A stretch of DNA of 62,905 nucleotides, from the NCBI GenBank assembly GCA_947464185.1, contig CANHVY010000023.1, positions 1-62,905 on the forward strand, in the 5' to 3' direction. This document shows, one piece after another, positions 1 through 10,866 of this stretch. The notes under the pieces are model-generated. The model did no database searches. It saw only the letters and a program-made list of their open reading frames with translations, and had not been told where the DNA came from. Origin of the DNA: Burkholderiales bacterium. Lineage in GTDB: Bacteria; Pseudomonadota; Gammaproteobacteria; Burkholderiales; Burkholderiaceae_C. The translations under genes and the position numbers were made by a program. Positions within the stretch are counted from its first letter, which is position 1. Every line of letters begins with the position of its first letter.

Positions 1-87
1 GGCGGTGTCGAGCTTGACGTCCTGAACCACCCAGGGCGGCTGCAGGCCCAATGCACTGGTGAACAAAGCTTCAACGCCAACGCTCAT
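1..87 (-). CDS. ISL3-family transposase, N-terminal part (runs off window)
   Basis: The ATG lies at 87-85 and 29 codons are readable before the window edge. The start, MSVGVEALFTSALGL followed by QPPWVV, matches the usual opening of ISL3-family transposases (a short helix, then L-x-PPW-x-V). The catalytic DDE part lies outside the window. About 100 bp upstream is a terminal inverted repeat (191-218) that matches the repeat of a second ISL3 copy at 9681, so this is the 5' end of a real element. Intactness cannot be judged. Confidence 0.75.
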   Translation of the reverse strand, partial: MSVGVEALFTSALGLQPPWVVQDVKLDTA

Positions 88-190
88 GACAACCCCAAGC
101 TAGACCCACCCCGTGGACATGTGGACAGGCCGGCAAGCGACCTGCCCACATGCCCACCGGTCTCGACGACGACCATCAATTCTGAATGTT

Positions 191-218
191 GGGTTCCACA
201 CGAAACGACGAGGGGCCC
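191..218. repeat. ISL3 terminal inverted repeat (5' end of element)
   Basis: Read inward from 218, the 28 bases begin GGGCCCCTCGTC and contain CGTTTCGTGTGGAAC. They match 21 of 28 positions with the repeat at 9681-9708, read inward from the other end of the second ISL3 copy. This sets the element boundary at 218/219, exactly where the ProQ-like reading frame is broken. Confidence 0.75.
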
Positions 219-385
219 AACTTCAGGAGCCAAAATTCGGCGCCAAACAGATGGGGGTAAAGCTCAAAAAGCTTTTCCAACAGCGGTTGCGTGGTCTGTA
301 TACGTCTGGCGGGTGCTGTGGCCGCTTCATCCCCCGCAGTATTGAGTTGCTGTGAGACGCCTTCTTCAATCGTAGTTTCTATCAT
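219..385 (-). pseudogene. ProQ/FinO-type RNA chaperone, N-terminal remnant cut by ISL3
   Basis: From the ATG at 385, about 56 residues are readable before the insertion sequence. They include LEKLFELYPHLFGAEF and LLKLG, which match the start of the ProQ/FinO RNA-binding domain (family pattern: L.KL.ELYP.LFG..F.PLK.G). The homology stops exactly at the ISL3 terminal repeat; the open frame then continues 14 codons into IS sequence. The rest of the gene, if kept, lies beyond the IS outside the window. The likely effect is loss of a small-RNA/mRNA-binding protein. No second ProQ gene is visible here. Bases 386-480 hold no gene. Confidence 0.7.
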
Positions 386-480
386 ATATAGATAATTGGG
401 TCAACGCCCAATTATGAATCAAGTTGTCCTCGGCGTCACTCAAACGCCATCAATACCCAAGCCGACACATGCACAACTGC

Positions 481-1890
481 TCAGACTGAGACCAATTTTC
501 CCGGATTCATGATATTGTCCGGATCAAAGGCGAGTTTGACTCTGCGCATGAGGTCCATCACATCGTCGCCATGTTCCTCGAACAATAGCTCCATCTTGTG
601 CAGCCCAACACCGTGTTCACCGCTGCACGTTCCACCAATCCGTAACGCCCGCTGCATGACCCGTTGGTTCAGTCGCTCCGCCTCCACCATTTCGTCTGGA
701 ATTTCAGGGTCGGCCACGATAACGCAATGAAAATTTCCATCGCCCACATGGCCAAATATGGGCGCTGGCAGGCTAGAAGACTTCACATCCTGGGCAGTTT
801 CGGCAATACATTCGGCCAGTTTTGAGATGGGAACGCAGGCGTCCGTTGTAAAAGCCCGCGAACCTGGCTTGAGTTGCAGACACGCAAAGAATGCATGGTG
901 ACGGGCATTCCACAACCGAGTGCGGTCTTCCGGATTGATCGCCCATTCAAAGTTTTCTCCACCATTGCCAGTTGCCACCTCCTGAACGATTTGGGCTTGC
1001 TCTTTGACGCTGGCTGGAGTGCCATGAAATTCCAGAAACAGCATCGGCTGCTCCGCAAGGCTGGTCTTGCTGTACCTATTGATGGCGTGAACGGTCAGGC
1101 CATCCAACATTTCCGCCCTTGCAATCGGCACCCCTAACTGAATACTTTGAATGACGGTATTCACAGCAGATTCAACGTCTGCAAATGTGCATACAGCTGC
1201 CGATACTGCCTCTGGAAGAGGGTACAGGCGCACTGTGACCTCCACAATCAAACCCAGTGTGCCTTCACTGCCCACAAACAATCTCGTCAGGTCGTAACCG
1301 GTAGATGACTTCTTGGAACGCCCCGCAGTTGTGATTACTTTGCCATCTGCGGTGACAACCGTAAGCGCAATCACATTGTCACGCATGGTGCCATACCGAA
1401 CTGCATTCGTACCGGAAGCACGCGTGGCAGCCATCCCCCCCACAGACGCATCTGCCCCCGGATCAATGGGGAAAAACAAACCACTACTGCGAATTTCCTG
1501 GTTGAGTTGCATGCGCGTGACGCCCGCCTGGACCGTACAAGTAAGGTCATCAACATCCAGGGCCAACACCTTGTTCATCTTCGACACATCAATAGTGATG
1601 CCACCATGTATCGCCAGCACATGTCCTTCTATAGATGAGCCCGCGCCATAAGGAATGACAGGCACTTTATGAGCTGCGCACAAGTTGATCGCATCCACCA
1701 CATCTTGAGTCGACTGCGCAAACACCACTGCATCGGGTGCCATGGTCGGGTACGGTGACTCGTCTCTGCCATGTTGATTGCAAACAGACTCACCGGTGCT
1801 GCATGCTGAACCAAAACGTGTTTTCAGACTTTCTAGCAGCAATGCCGGGGCTTGGCGGGAACGTCGGGGGGTGTCGGTCGTGGTTGTCAT
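481..1890 (-). CDS. FAD-linked oxidase, D-lactate dehydrogenase (cytochrome)/GlcD type
   Basis: A flavoprotein of about 469 residues with two recognisable parts. The N-terminal PCMH FAD-binding domain (about residues 40-215) includes the pyrophosphate loop YGAGSSIEGH. The C-terminal FAD-oxidase domain ends with the family signature GTCSGEHGVG. Such enzymes oxidise D-lactate, glycolate or other 2-hydroxy acids and pass electrons to the membrane chain. The exact substrate cannot be read from sequence. The ATG at 1890 is preferred because AGGAG sits 9 nt before it; the ATG at 1899 overlaps that ribosome site. It is the last gene of the minus-strand block after icmF, so a role in acyl or hydroxy-acid catabolism is plausible but unproven. 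Confidence 0.85.
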   Translation of the reverse strand: MTTTTDTPRRSRQAPALLLESLKTRFGSACSTGESVCNQHGRDESPYPTMAPDAVVFAQSTQDVVDAINLCAAHKVPVIPYGAGSSIEGHVLAIHGGITIDVSKMNKVLALDVDDLTCTVQAGVTRMQLNQEIRSSGLFFPIDPGADASVGGMAATRASGTNAVRYGTMRDNVIALTVVTADGKVITTAGRSKKSSTGYDLTRLFVGSEGTLGLIVEVTVRLYPLPEAVSAAVCTFADVESAVNTVIQSIQLGVPIARAEMLDGLTVHAINRYSKTSLAEQPMLFLEFHGTPASVKEQAQIVQEVATGNGGENFEWAINPEDRTRLWNARHHAFFACLQLKPGSRAFTTDACVPISKLAECIAETAQDVKSSSLPAPIFGHVGDGNFHCVIVADPEIPDEMVEAERLNQRVMQRALRIGGTCSGEHGVGLHKMELLFEEHGDDVMDLMRRVKLAFDPDNIMNPGKLVSV

Positions 1891-1908
1891 CGTGAACATC
1901 TCCTCTTG

Positions 1909-2127
1909 TTAGATTTTAAATCTTGCATCTGAGTCGCCATTGCAAGAAGTTAGTTTTTCAGCCATATCCAGGGTAATTGCACCAAGCTCTGCCGCAGCGT
2001 AGGCGCGTTTGTAAAGTAACTTTTTATGCCCAAACTGCATGGACCTCCGCATGAGTGTCAAGGCCGCTGCTTGCATCAGTTCAGGGTCTTTGCAGCGCTT
2101 CAGCGCCCGAATTTCAGCGCGTTTCAC
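1909..2127 (-). CDS. small conserved-looking hypothetical protein coupled to icmF
   Basis: This 72-residue basic, alanine-rich protein is predicted to be all-helical ([16 protein letters not shown], then [11 protein letters not shown]). Its ATG overlaps the icmF stop by 4 bp (2124-2127), so translation is probably coupled to icmF. It has no signal peptide, membrane segment or motif that I recognise. The tight spacing and the absence of a competing frame support a real gene; the function is unknown. It could be an accessory or regulatory peptide for the mutase locus. Confidence 0.55.
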   Translation of the reverse strand: MKRAEIRALKRCKDPELMQAAALTLMRRSMQFGHKKLLYKRAYAAAELGAITLDMAEKLTSCNGDSDARFKI

Positions 2128-5100
2128 ATATTCCTCCGATACTGTCCACCCACCTTAAACAAAGCGTGGGTGATTTGCCCGAGCGAGCAGCAGCGCACCG
2201 CATCCATCAGCACGTCAAAGACGTTTTGATTTTCTATCACCGCCTGTTGCAAGCGCTGCAGCATGGCAGGTGAGGTGTCTACATGGCGGGCATGGAAGTC
2301 TGCCAAGCGCTTGAGCTGGCTTTGCTTTTCTTCATCGGTGCTGCGAGCCAACTCTAGCTTGTCCATCACTGCGTCGCCATGCGGGTTGCGGAAGGTGTTG
2401 ACGCCGATGATGGGCAACTCCCCCGTGTGTTTGAGCATCTCATACGACATGCTTTCATCTTGTATCTTGCCGCGCTGGTAGCCTGTCTCCATCGCTCCCA
2501 GCACACCGCCGCGTTCGGCAATGCGGTCAAACTCTAGTAGCACTGCTTCCTCTAGCAACTCGGTCAGCTCTTCGATAATGAATGCGCCTTGAGAAGGGTT
2601 CTCATTTTTGGCCAGGCCCCACTCGCGGTTGATGATGAGCTGGATAGCCATGGCTCGACGCACCGAGTCTTCGGTAGGCGTGGTGATGGCTTCGTCAAAG
2701 GCGTTGGTATGCAGACTGTTGCAGTTGTCGTAAATGGCAATGAGCGCTTGCAGCGTGGTGCGAATGTCGTTGAACTGGATTTCCTGCGCATGCAGGCTGC
2801 GCCCACTGGTTTGGATGTGGTATTTGAGCTTTCGGCTGCGCTCGTTGGCACCATAGCGCTCTTTCATGGCCACCGCCCAGATGCGCCGCGCTACCCGGCC
2901 CATGACGGTGTATTCGGGGTCCATGCCGTTGCTGAAGAAGAAGCTCAGATTGGGCGCAAAGTCGTCTATGTGCATGCCGCGCGCAAGGTAGGCCTCCACA
3001 AAGGTAAAACCATTACTCAGGGTGAACGCCAGCTGACTAATGGGGTTGGCCCCTGCCTCTGCGATGTGGTAGCCGCTGATGGACACGCTGTAGAAGTTGC
3101 GCACCTCGTGCTGCACAAAGTAATGCGCAATGTCGCCCATTACCTTGAGGCTGAATTCGGTGGAGAAGATGCAGGTGTTTTGGCCCTGGTCTTCTTTCAG
3201 AATATCGGCCTGCACGGTGCCGCGTACATTGGCCAGAACCCATTCGCGTATCTTGGCGGCCTCGGTGTCAGTGGGCTCGCGCTTGTTCTCAGTTTTGAAC
3301 TTATCAAAATTCTGGTCAATAGCCGTGTTCATGAACATGGCCAGTATGGTAGGCGCCGGGCCGTTGATAGTCATGCTCACACTGGTGGCCGGGTCGCACA
3401 AATCAAAGCCGCCATACAGCACCTTCATGTCGTCTAGCGTGGCGATACTCACACCACTGTTGCCCACCTTGCCGTAGATGTCGGGGCGCATGTCCGGGTC
3501 GTTCCCATAAAGGGTGACGCTGTCAAATGCGGTGCTTAAGCGCTTGGCGGCCATACCTTGGGACAGCAGCTTAAAGCGCGTGTTGGTGCGAAAGGCATCG
3601 CCTTCACCAGCAAACATACGCGTGGGGTCTTCCCCTTCGCGCTTAAAAGCAAATGTGCCGGCCGTATAGGGGTAGCTGCCGGGCACGTTGTCCAGCATGA
3701 GCCACTTCAATATTTCTCCATGGTCCTCAAACTGGGGCAAGGCCACCTTGCGGATCGTGGTGCCAGAGAGGCTTTTGGTGGTGAGTGCGGTGCGGACTTC
3801 TTTGTCCCGAATCTTGACCACATATTCATCGCCTGCATAGGCCTTTTGCATCTCGGGCCACTGGGCTAGCAATTGGCGCTCTGGCACACCCATGCGCTCG
3901 GTGCGCTGAGCGACCAGTTCGGTCACGGCCTGCACGGCGCCCTGCTTGTCGGGGTTGGACTCTTGCAGCATGCGAGCGGCTTGGGTGAGCTGCTGCACTT
4001 CTCTAGCCACCACCGCTTGCGCACGGGCGCGGGCTTTGTAGCTGCGTACGGCGTCACTGATCTCGGCCAGGTAGCGGGTGCGCGCAGCGGGCACCACCGG
4101 GGTTTGGTTGGTGCTATGGCGCACCGCCACCCTAGGGAGCAAGCCGTGGGCTTGCACCGGCAAGCCCAATTCATTTAAGCGCTCCAGCAGGGCTTGGTAC
4201 AGGGCGGTCACGCCATCATCGTTAAAGCGCGCGGCCATGGTGCCAAACACGGGCATCTGGTCTGGGGGAGTAGTCCACGCCTCTTGGTTGCGTTGCACTT
4301 GCTTGGCCACGTCACGCAGGGCGTCCGCTGCCCCTTTACGGTCAAACTTGTTGATGGCCACCAACTGGGCAAAGTCCAGCATGTCTATTTTTTCTAGCTG
4401 GCTGGCTGCGCCAAACTCAGGGGTCATTACATACAGCGGCACATCCACCAGCGGCACAATGGCCGCGTCGCCTTGGCCTATGCCCGATGTCTCCACCACA
4501 ATCAGGTCGAACCCCGCCACCTTGCAAGCGGCGATCACGTCGGGCAAGGCGGCGCTGATCTCGGTGCCAAAGTCACGGGTGGCCAAAGACCGCATGAACA
4601 CGCGTTCGCCCTGCTGCCATGAGCCTATGGCGTTCATGCGAATGCGGTCGCCCAAGAGGGCACCACCACTCTTGCGGCGGCTGGGGTCTATGGAGATGAC
4701 GGCTACGCGCAGGCTGTCGGCCTGGTCCAGGCGCAGGCGGCGAATCAACTCGTCAGTCAGCGACGACTTGCCCGCACCCCCGGTGCCGGTAACGCCTACC
4801 ACTGGAACCATTTTCGCTGCAACAGTAGTAGCTGCTAGCACACGTATTTGCTGCGCTAACGCCTCATTTGCCTTGCCAGATTCCACCGCGGTCAGCCACT
4901 GGGCCAGGGCGCGCCAGCTGGCCTGGGTGTGGCCTTGCAGTGCCTCTAACTGTGTGGGGGCCAAAGGACTCAGGTCTTGGTCGCAGCGCATGACCATCTC
5001 GCCAATCATGCCAGCCAGCCCCATGCGCTGGCCGTCTTCGGGGCTGTAGATGCGGGCCACGCCGTAGGCCTGAAGCTCAGCTATTTCGCTGGGCACAATT

Positions 5101-5444
5101 ACGCCACCGCCGCCGCCAAACACCTTGATGTGCGCGCCACCTCGCTCGCGCAGCAAATCAACCATGTATTTGAAGTACTCGACATGGCCGCCCTGGTAGG
5201 AGCTGATGGCAATGCCTTGGACGTCTTCTTGCAGCGCGGCGCTCACCACCTCTTGCACACTGCGGTTGTGCCCTAGGTGGATGACCTCGGCCCCCATGCC
5301 TTGCAGGATACGGCGCATGATGTTGATGGCTGCGTCGTGCCCATCAAACAGACTGGCGGCCGTAACAAAGCGCACTTTGTTGGTGGGCCGGTACTGGGCC
5401 AAGGCTTGGTATTCAGCGGAGAGCTGTGTCATGGCGGCGCTCAA
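2124..5444 (-). CDS. icmF: fused isobutyryl-CoA mutase
   Basis: The protein has 1106 residues and the full IcmF architecture. An N-terminal adenosylcobalamin-binding domain (about 25-150) carries DGHDAAI and [10 protein letters not shown] MeaB-like G-protein chaperone (about 215-470) carries P-loop [19 protein letters not shown] and NKFD. A C-terminal TIM-barrel mutase follows (about 560-1090). The enzyme interconverts isobutyryl-CoA and n-butyryl-CoA (some also isovaleryl/pivalyl-CoA), with the G domain guarding cofactor loading. In the active site the stretch [10 protein letters not shown] has Gln where methylmalonyl-CoA mutase has Arg, and TFAFKR has Phe where it has Tyr. Both favour isobutyryl- over methylmalonyl-CoA. 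The ATG overlaps the upstream iorAB stop by 4 bp. Valine-derived acyl-CoA from the upstream oxidoreductase is a logical substrate source. Confidence 0.95.
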   Translation of the reverse strand: MSAAMTQLSAEYQALAQYRPTNKVRFVTAASLFDGHDAAINIMRRILQGMGAEVIHLGHNRSVQEVVSAALQEDVQGIAISSYQGGHVEYFKYMVDLLRERGGAHIKVFGGGGGVIVPSEIAELQAYGVARIYSPEDGQRMGLAGMIGEMVMRCDQDLSPLAPTQLEALQGHTQASWRALAQWLTAVESGKANEALAQQIRVLAATTVAAKMVPVVGVTGTGGAGKSSLTDELIRRLRLDQADSLRVAVISIDPSRRKSGGALLGDRIRMNAIGSWQQGERVFMRSLATRDFGTEISAALPDVIAACKVAGFDLIVVETSGIGQGDAAIVPLVDVPLYVMTPEFGAASQLEKIDMLDFAQLVAINKFDRKGAADALRDVAKQVQRNQEAWTTPPDQMPVFGTMAARFNDDGVTALYQALLERLNELGLPVQAHGLLPRVAVRHSTNQTPVVPAARTRYLAEISDAVRSYKARARAQAVVAREVQQLTQAARMLQESNPDKQGAVQAVTELVAQRTERMGVPERQLLAQWPEMQKAYAGDEYVVKIRDKEVRTALTTKSLSGTTIRKVALPQFEDHGEILKWLMLDNVPGSYPYTAGTFAFKREGEDPTRMFAGEGDAFRTNTRFKLLSQGMAAKRLSTAFDSVTLYGNDPDMRPDIYGKVGNSGVSIATLDDMKVLYGGFDLCDPATSVSMTINGPAPTILAMFMNTAIDQNFDKFKTENKREPTDTEAAKIREWVLANVRGTVQADILKEDQGQNTCIFSTEFSLKVMGDIAHYFVQHEVRNFYSVSISGYHIAEAGANPISQLAFTLSNGFTFVEAYLARGMHIDDFAPNLSFFFSNGMDPEYTVMGRVARRIWAVAMKERYGANERSRKLKYHIQTSGRSLHAQEIQFNDIRTTLQALIAIYDNCNSLHTNAFDEAITTPTEDSVRRAMAIQLIINREWGLAKNENPSQGAFIIEELTELLEEAVLLEFDRIAERGGVLGAMETGYQRGKIQDESMSYEMLKHTGELPIIGVNTFRNPHGDAVMDKLELARSTDEEKQSQLKRLADFHARHVDTSPAMLQRLQQAVIENQNVFDVLMDAVRCCSLGQITHALFKVGGQYRRNM

Positions 5445-8400
5445 GCAACAAGTGCGGCAGGTTGATCGATCACCGCTGTGGCACGAAACAATGTTCGCAA
5501 CTCCGCCCAGCGCACCCTTGCAGCATTGATGCTTTCCAGCTTGACATGCCCATACCCACGAATGTGCTCTGGCACATTCGCTGCGGCAACAACGCTTGGC
5601 AACGACGCGACACTCAAGCTATCCAGTCCTTCGGCAATGATGGTCATGTATTCCTCTACAAGGGATCGCTCAGTTTTCCGTTCTTGGGTGTACCCAAAGA
5701 CATCAAACATAGTGCCTCGCAAAAATTTAAGCCGAGCCAGTAAATGAAAAGCAGGGAAAACCCAGCGCCCATATTCAGCTTTTTGCAAATGCCCAAGCAC
5801 ATCTTTCTTTGCCAACACAGGGGGAGCCAAGTTAAAGCGCACCTTGAAATCACCTTCAAACGTGGCATTCAGGCTATTCCTGAAAGCTGGACTGGCATAC
5901 AAACGGGCAACTTCATACTCATCCTTATAGGCCATGAGCTTGAACAGATATTTGGTAACCGCTTTCGTCAGCCGCAGGCCCGCATTCAACGTGAGCTCCT
6001 TGGTACGCACACGGTCAATGAAATTTTCATAGGCATCTCTGTAACTCTTGTCTTGGTAGGCTTGCAAGAATTCAAGGCGAATGCGCTTTTGCTCGTCTAG
6101 TGACGTAGGCATCTGTAGCACCACCGGCTTCGAAGGTACTGCGTGGCGCGTGACTGCGGGCAAGTCAAACGCGGCACGACGACCCCACTGAAAAGCCTCT
6201 TGATTGGCTTTGATGGCAACACCATTTAAGTCGATAGCGCGCAGTATCGATTCCTGACGCAGCGGAAGCAGCCCCTTTTGGTACGCAAAACCCAGCATAA
6301 ACATATTGCTGGCAATGGAGTCCCCCATGAGCGCCGTGGCAAGCCGGGTTGCATCGACAAATTGCGAGCGCTCTTGCGTAGCTTCATTAATTTTCTGGCG
6401 AAGGGCCTCCTCTGGAAATTCCCAATCGGGTTCCTTGGAAAAAGTACCCGGTGGCTGGCGATGGGTGTTAATGACCGCATGGGTGCGTCCCGGCCGCATT
6501 TTTGACACTGCATCGTGAGACCCAGCGGTGAGCATGTCGCAACCCAAAATAAGATCCGCCTCTCCGGTCGCAATGCGTTGCGCCCTAATACCCTTCGCCT
6601 GCTGCGTAATGCGTACATGCGACATGACTGAACCGTTTTTCTGAGACATACCCGTCATGTCCAGTACGGAAATACCCTTGCCCTCCAAATGTGTTGCCAT
6701 GCCTAGCAAGGCACCCACAGTGATGACACCCGTGCCACCTATCCCGGTGATCAAAATGTTGTACGACCCATCCAGGCTAAGCAATTCTGGCAATGGCGGC
6801 TGGGCGCGACTTTCCGCGACAGCCAAAGCCACTTTCGTGGGCTTGCGTAAGCTGCCACCCGTAACGGTGACAAAGCTGGGGCAAAAGCCCTGCACGCACG
6901 AGTAATCTTTGTTGCAACTGGATTGGTCAATCTGGCGCTTTCGACCAAATTCTGTTTCAAGCGGAAGGATGGACGTGCAATTGGACTTTACACCGCAGTC
7001 GCCACAACCCTCGCACACGGCCTCGTTGATGAACAGCCGCTTTGCAGGGTCTGGGAATTCCCCTTTCTTGCGTCGACGGCGCTTTTCGGCAGCACAGGTT
7101 TGGTCATAGATCAACACCGAAACACCCGGCACCTCTCGCAGCTCACGCTGAACCGCGTCCATATCCTTACGGTCATGCAAAGTAACCAGGGTGGGCAGCA
7201 AGCTGCGGTCCGCGTAGCGACTTAAATCCTCGGTCACCACCGCAATGCGCCCGATGCCCTCGGCAGCCATTTGCATGGCAATCATGGGCACGCTGACCAT
7301 GCCATCCACCGGCTGACCGCCCGTCATGGCTACGGCTTCGTTGTAGAGAATTTTGTAGGTAATGTTCACCTTCGCCGCCTGGGCCGCTCGGATGGCGAGG
7401 TAGCCCGAGTGAAAGTAAGTGCCATCGCCGAGATTGGCAAACACATGTTTCATATCCGAGAATGCGGATTGCCCAATCCACGGTGTGCCCTCGCCCCCCA
7501 TGTGGGTGGTTGTCTTGTTATGTTCGGGGTAAATGGCGGTTGCCATGACGTGGCATCCAATACCCGCCAAGGCCAAGCTGCCCTCGGGCACTTTGGTTGA
7601 AGTATTGTGCGGACAACCTGAACAGTAGTACGCAGGGCGTGCCGGTGTATCTATGGTTTGGTGCAACACCGCGTCTTTGGCTTGCAGAAATGCAAGCCTT
7701 GCTTTGATCAAATCGCTGGTATGAAAGCGGGCAATGCGCGCCGCTATGACCCGCGCAATTTGCGCTACAGAGAAGTCTGCCTTGCTGGTCAACAACCAGT
7801 CTCCCCGTGGGTGCACCCATTCACCTTTGTCATCAAACTTGCCAATCACCCGCGGGCGCGTATCGTCGCGCCAGTTGTACAGTTGCTCTTTCAGCTGGTA
7901 TTCCACAATTTGGCGTTTTTCCTCCACCACCAAAATTTCCTCCAAGCCCACAGCGAATTCACGCGCACTGTCAGGCTCCAAAGGCCACGGCATAGATACT
8001 TTGAAAAGTCGTACCCCAATGTCATTGAGCCTGCGCTCATCCAGACCCAGTTCCTCCAGCGCCTCCAAAACATCCATGTAGGATTTGCCCGAAGCGACGA
8101 TACCCAACCTGTCCCGCGCTGTGCTTACGGTAACGCGGTTGAGTAGATTGGCCCGCGAGTAAGCCAGTGCGGCGTAGATTTTGTAATCTTGCATCAGGGC
8201 TTCTGAAGCGCGTGCGGTGGCCCCAAGCGTCTGCGCCGAGAGTCGGGCATTCAGACCGCCTATTGGCATAACAAAATCATCAGGTAGACGTATCTGAACT
8301 GCAAACGGATCTGCCTGGATAGAGGCACTGGACTCCACCGTATCTGCCAGCGCCTTGAACCCCACGAAACACCCTGAAAACCGCGACATGGCCCAGCCAT

Positions 8401-8998
8401 GCAAACCAAGCTCAATGTATTCTTGAACATTACATGGATACAGCACCGGCACCATGCTTGCAGCAAAAACGTGTTCGCTTTGATGCGGCAATGTGGAGGA
8501 ATAAGCACCGTGGTCATCTCCGGCTACAAGCAGTACGCCACCGTGCTTACTAGTGCCTGAGTGGTTTGCATGCTTCATGACGTCAACGGAGCGGTCTACA
8601 CCGGGACCTTTGGCATACCACAGGCCAAAAACACCATCATAGGGCGTAGGCCCAATCAGATCCACCTGCTGCGTTCCCCACACACTGGTCAAAGCCAAGT
8701 CTTCATTGACCCCGGGCTGAAAACGCACATTGTTTTTTTGCAAAATCTTCTCGGCCTTCCAATAAGCCTCATCCAATCCACCCAACGGAGAGCCGCGGTA
8801 GCCTGATACAAACCCTGCTGTTTTCAGCCCCGCGGCCTCATCGCGCCACTTTTGCATGAGTGGCAAACGTACCAAAGCCTGAATCCCACTCAAATAAATG
8901 GAACCTTCGCGGGCCAGGTATTTATCGTCCAGGGAAGCGGCTTTTAGACCGGGGGGAGGCGCCGCAACCACAGCTGCGACTGAATCATTGCTGTTCAT
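5441..8998 (-). CDS. indolepyruvate:ferredoxin oxidoreductase, fused alpha-beta type
   Basis: This 1185-residue single-chain 2-oxoacid:ferredoxin oxidoreductase oxidatively decarboxylates aryl or branched 2-oxoacids to acyl-CoA. The N-terminal pyrimidine-binding region has [15 protein letters not shown]. The central TPP domain contains CSGCPHNT. A ferredoxin-like cysteine cluster follows, [13 protein letters not shown] and later [12 protein letters not shown]. The gamma-type Rossmann domain begins [14 protein letters not shown] and carries [19 protein letters not shown] lies just before the ATG at 8998. The length fits the fused IorAB family, which lacks a separate beta subunit. It probably heads the iorAB-icmF-(small ORF)-flavoprotein transcript. 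The order suggests that acyl-CoA made from amino-acid-derived keto acids is handed to IcmF. Confidence 0.92.
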   Translation of the reverse strand: MNSNDSVAAVVAAPPPGLKAASLDDKYLAREGSIYLSGIQALVRLPLMQKWRDEAAGLKTAGFVSGYRGSPLGGLDEAYWKAEKILQKNNVRFQPGVNEDLALTSVWGTQQVDLIGPTPYDGVFGLWYAKGPGVDRSVDVMKHANHSGTSKHGGVLLVAGDDHGAYSSTLPHQSEHVFAASMVPVLYPCNVQEYIELGLHGWAMSRFSGCFVGFKALADTVESSASIQADPFAVQIRLPDDFVMPIGGLNARLSAQTLGATARASEALMQDYKIYAALAYSRANLLNRVTVSTARDRLGIVASGKSYMDVLEALEELGLDERRLNDIGVRLFKVSMPWPLEPDSAREFAVGLEEILVVEEKRQIVEYQLKEQLYNWRDDTRPRVIGKFDDKGEWVHPRGDWLLTSKADFSVAQIARVIAARIARFHTSDLIKARLAFLQAKDAVLHQTIDTPARPAYYCSGCPHNTSTKVPEGSLALAGIGCHVMATAIYPEHNKTTTHMGGEGTPWIGQSAFSDMKHVFANLGDGTYFHSGYLAIRAAQAAKVNITYKILYNEAVAMTGGQPVDGMVSVPMIAMQMAAEGIGRIAVVTEDLSRYADRSLLPTLVTLHDRKDMDAVQRELREVPGVSVLIYDQTCAAEKRRRRKKGEFPDPAKRLFINEAVCEGCGDCGVKSNCTSILPLETEFGRKRQIDQSSCNKDYSCVQGFCPSFVTVTGGSLRKPTKVALAVAESRAQPPLPELLSLDGSYNILITGIGGTGVITVGALLGMATHLEGKGISVLDMTGMSQKNGSVMSHVRITQQAKGIRAQRIATGEADLILGCDMLTAGSHDAVSKMRPGRTHAVINTHRQPPGTFSKEPDWEFPEEALRQKINEATQERSQFVDATRLATALMGDSIASNMFMLGFAYQKGLLPLRQESILRAIDLNGVAIKANQEAFQWGRRAAFDLPAVTRHAVPSKPVVLQMPTSLDEQKRIRLEFLQAYQDKSYRDAYENFIDRVRTKELTLNAGLRLTKAVTKYLFKLMAYKDEYEVARLYASPAFRNSLNATFEGDFKVRFNLAPPVLAKKDVLGHLQKAEYGRWVFPAFHLLARLKFLRGTMFDVFGYTQERKTERSLVEEYMTIIAEGLDSLSVASLPSVVAAANVPEHIRGYGHVKLESINAARVRWAELRTLFRATAVIDQPAALVA

Positions 8999-9032
8999 TC
9001 AAAAAACTCCACATTTTTGTTTTAGGGGGTGC

Positions 9033-10256
9033 TCAATTCCGAAGCTTTCCGCTTGCAGTAATCACACCAATATCAAGACGCTGCGTGCCTTTACGAATAA
9101 CTCTGACGAAGTCCAGTGTCACACCACCTACGTCTGTAGTTCCTAGTCGTGAAAGCGCCGCGCTTACCGATGCTGACGTAGGTACCCCAGCAACCCGTGC
9201 TATGGCAGAAACCAGCACCTTGGCACTGATATAGTCCTCCAAACCATAGGCAGAAGGTACTCAACCAGCATCGCCATATTGGCGCAATGCTTCCAGGTAC
9301 TCCTTCACGATGGGCACCTCTGATTTGGACAACGGCGGCACCGCCTGTAGGACCCCCACTCCACGCACTTGCTGCAGAGGCAATTTCGAGATCAAGTAGT
9401 CAGCACTGGTGGATGAGCTGGTGGTCAGCATGACGGAATCACCCGCACTGTCTGTACTACGAAAAGCAGCGATGTACTGGGCTGCCGCTGCACCCGTCGC
9501 AAAAATTGCAATCGCTTGCGGCTTCTTATCCAATATGGTTCGCACAGCCTTGTCCATTTCAGTGGTTGCCGACGAATAGGTCCCCACAGCGGTCAGCTCC
9601 AGTTTTCGAGCTGCTAGGGCAATGCGCATCTGCTCCAGCGCATCACCACCAAAGGTGTCTTCCGGGTGCAGCAGCGCTATGGGCTCTATGCCGTTTGGTG
9701 TGGAACGCGACAGGTTCATTTCGCGGCCGCCGGCGCGAATGGGCTGACCGGCAGATGCTTGAGCTTGGACATGCGCACGTAGGCGATGGCGATGAAGTTG
9801 CGGCTCGTCCTGAATCCCCGCGCGGCGCGCTTGGCCTGCTGCAGCAGCCCGTTCATCGCCTCCACGAAGGCGTTGCTGCGGGGATCCACCATCCCTCGCA
9901 CCACCGCCTCGAAGCGCTCCTTGAGCGTGGGGGCGAGCTTCTTGACGGGCTCCAAGCGGCAGCGCCGCGCCCAACTCAGCCACGCCCGCAGGTCCGCCGC
10001 CGCTTGGTCCACGCTGTTGTGGGCGCGCGCCGCGGCGTACACCTCGCGCAAGGCCATCTTCAGCCGCCACGCCCGTGCGCTCTTGAGCGCGGAGCGTTGC
10101 AGCCAGTGCATGGCGTTGAGCTGGTGGCGGCTCCAGCCCGTGGGGTTGCGCCGCATGCCCCACATCAGTTGCTTGAGCGAAGTCTTGCGCTTGTGCGCAA
10201 TGGGCCAATAGAAATGCAAAAATGACGGCAATACCGCCAAAGTGACGTTTAATCAT
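9033..10256 (-). pseudogene. broken ABC-type branched-chain amino acid binding protein (LivK-like)
   Basis: The 5' piece starts at the ATG at 10256 (AGGAAA upstream) and encodes a signal peptide, IAVIFAFLLAHCAQAQ. It then runs into ISL3 transposase sequence. The 3' piece resumes at 9680 with a type I periplasmic-binding fold (HPEDTFGGDALEQM, KPQAIAIFATGAAAAQYI). It hits an in-frame TGA at 9263-9261 and then continues in the same frame with VPSAYGLEDYISAKVLV to 9033. At least two lesions are therefore present: an IS insertion with deletion of the N-terminal lobe, and a nonsense codon. The intact gene would have supplied substrate to an amino-acid-type ABC importer; no permease or ATPase genes are present here. 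Confidence 0.85.
9681..10187 (-). mobile_element. 5'-truncated ISL3-family element with transposase C-terminus
   Basis: Minus-strand coding of about 155 residues matches the C-terminal third of ISL3 transposases: KTSLKQLMWGMRRNP, SWARRCRLEPVKKLA, then RSNAFVEAMNGLLQQAKRAA with the conserved final Glu region, and RTSRNFIAIAYVRM. It ends at 9716. The 3' terminal repeat is at 9681-9708 (begins GGGCTCTATGCC) and pairs with that at 191-218. No repeat is visible at the high-coordinate end, so the 5' half is lost. The junction near 10187 is approximate because both reading frames stay open there. Confidence 0.8.
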
Positions 10257-10339
10257 CGCTGTTTCCTTGTGGGAATGCGTTTTCAAAATCAACCCGCACA
10301 ACCGAGGATCACCCGGTTACGCGAATTTCTGCCAGCCCG

Positions 10340-10510
10340 TCAACTCACTATGTAGTTGGTTTGCGGCGTGCGAGGCTTGGTCAAGCAGTGCCCGATGCCT
10401 AGTCTATCGCACAGGAGGTCGAATTCGTGCTCGCCAGAGGCGTCCTTGGCGCGGCTGCCGAACAGGCGATCGGTGAACTCCTTGCCGTTGTCCGTCTGCA
10501 ACCCGCCCGC
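10340..10510 (-). pseudogene. IS481-family transposase fragment (integrase core)
   Basis: About 55 minus-strand residues, LQTDNGKEFTDRLFG followed by FDLLCDRLGI and LTKPRTPQTN, match the middle of the rve/DDE core of IS481-type transposases, with the second catalytic Asp in TDNG. The frame stops at 10340, and the first Asp and the final Glu regions are missing. It is a dead remnant. Together with the ISL3 scrap it marks the boundary between the lower-GC catabolic block and the T3SS island. Confidence 0.75.
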
Positions 10511-10685
10511 AGTCCACTTACAAATCGGGGAAAGCTGTTCAGACGAACGGGGCCACCTCTCAGGAGCGGCCTTCACGCCCGAAACGCTCCATGCCATCGC
10601 GAACGCGGTGGCCACGAACCAGGCGGCTGTGGTCGATGTCTGAAGGCCAGACTGCGCATCCGCAGGGTCCTCGTCCGTTCTTGCC

Positions 10686-10784
10686 GACTCCGCAGAGCGC
10701 TGACTCCGCAGCGTGGGATGTCGCCACCTCCGCTGACAGCAAAGCGGAGCAATGCGCCCGCAAAGCGGAGTCGAGGCCTAATAT
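10686..10784 (+). promoter_or_regulatory. cluster of CTCCGC/GCGGAG repeats before the first T3SS-island gene
   Basis: GACTCCGCAG occurs at 10686-10695 and again at 10703-10711 (there as GACTCCGCA plus G). CTCCGC recurs near 10728. The 11-mer GCAAAGCGGAG occurs at 10739-10749 and 10760-10770, 21 bp apart (two helical turns). A TAATAT box is at 10779-10784, about 80 bp before the next start codon. No good -35 box is spaced to it. The layout would suit an activator-dependent promoter, but it could also be an IS end. Inference only. Confidence 0.35.
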
Positions 10785-10866
10785 ATTCGGGGCATGAATG
10801 ACTCCAATAGCTCGCAGTAAGGCGACTAAGGCGACAGTAGCGCGCAACCTCCGAAGGGCAATGCAG

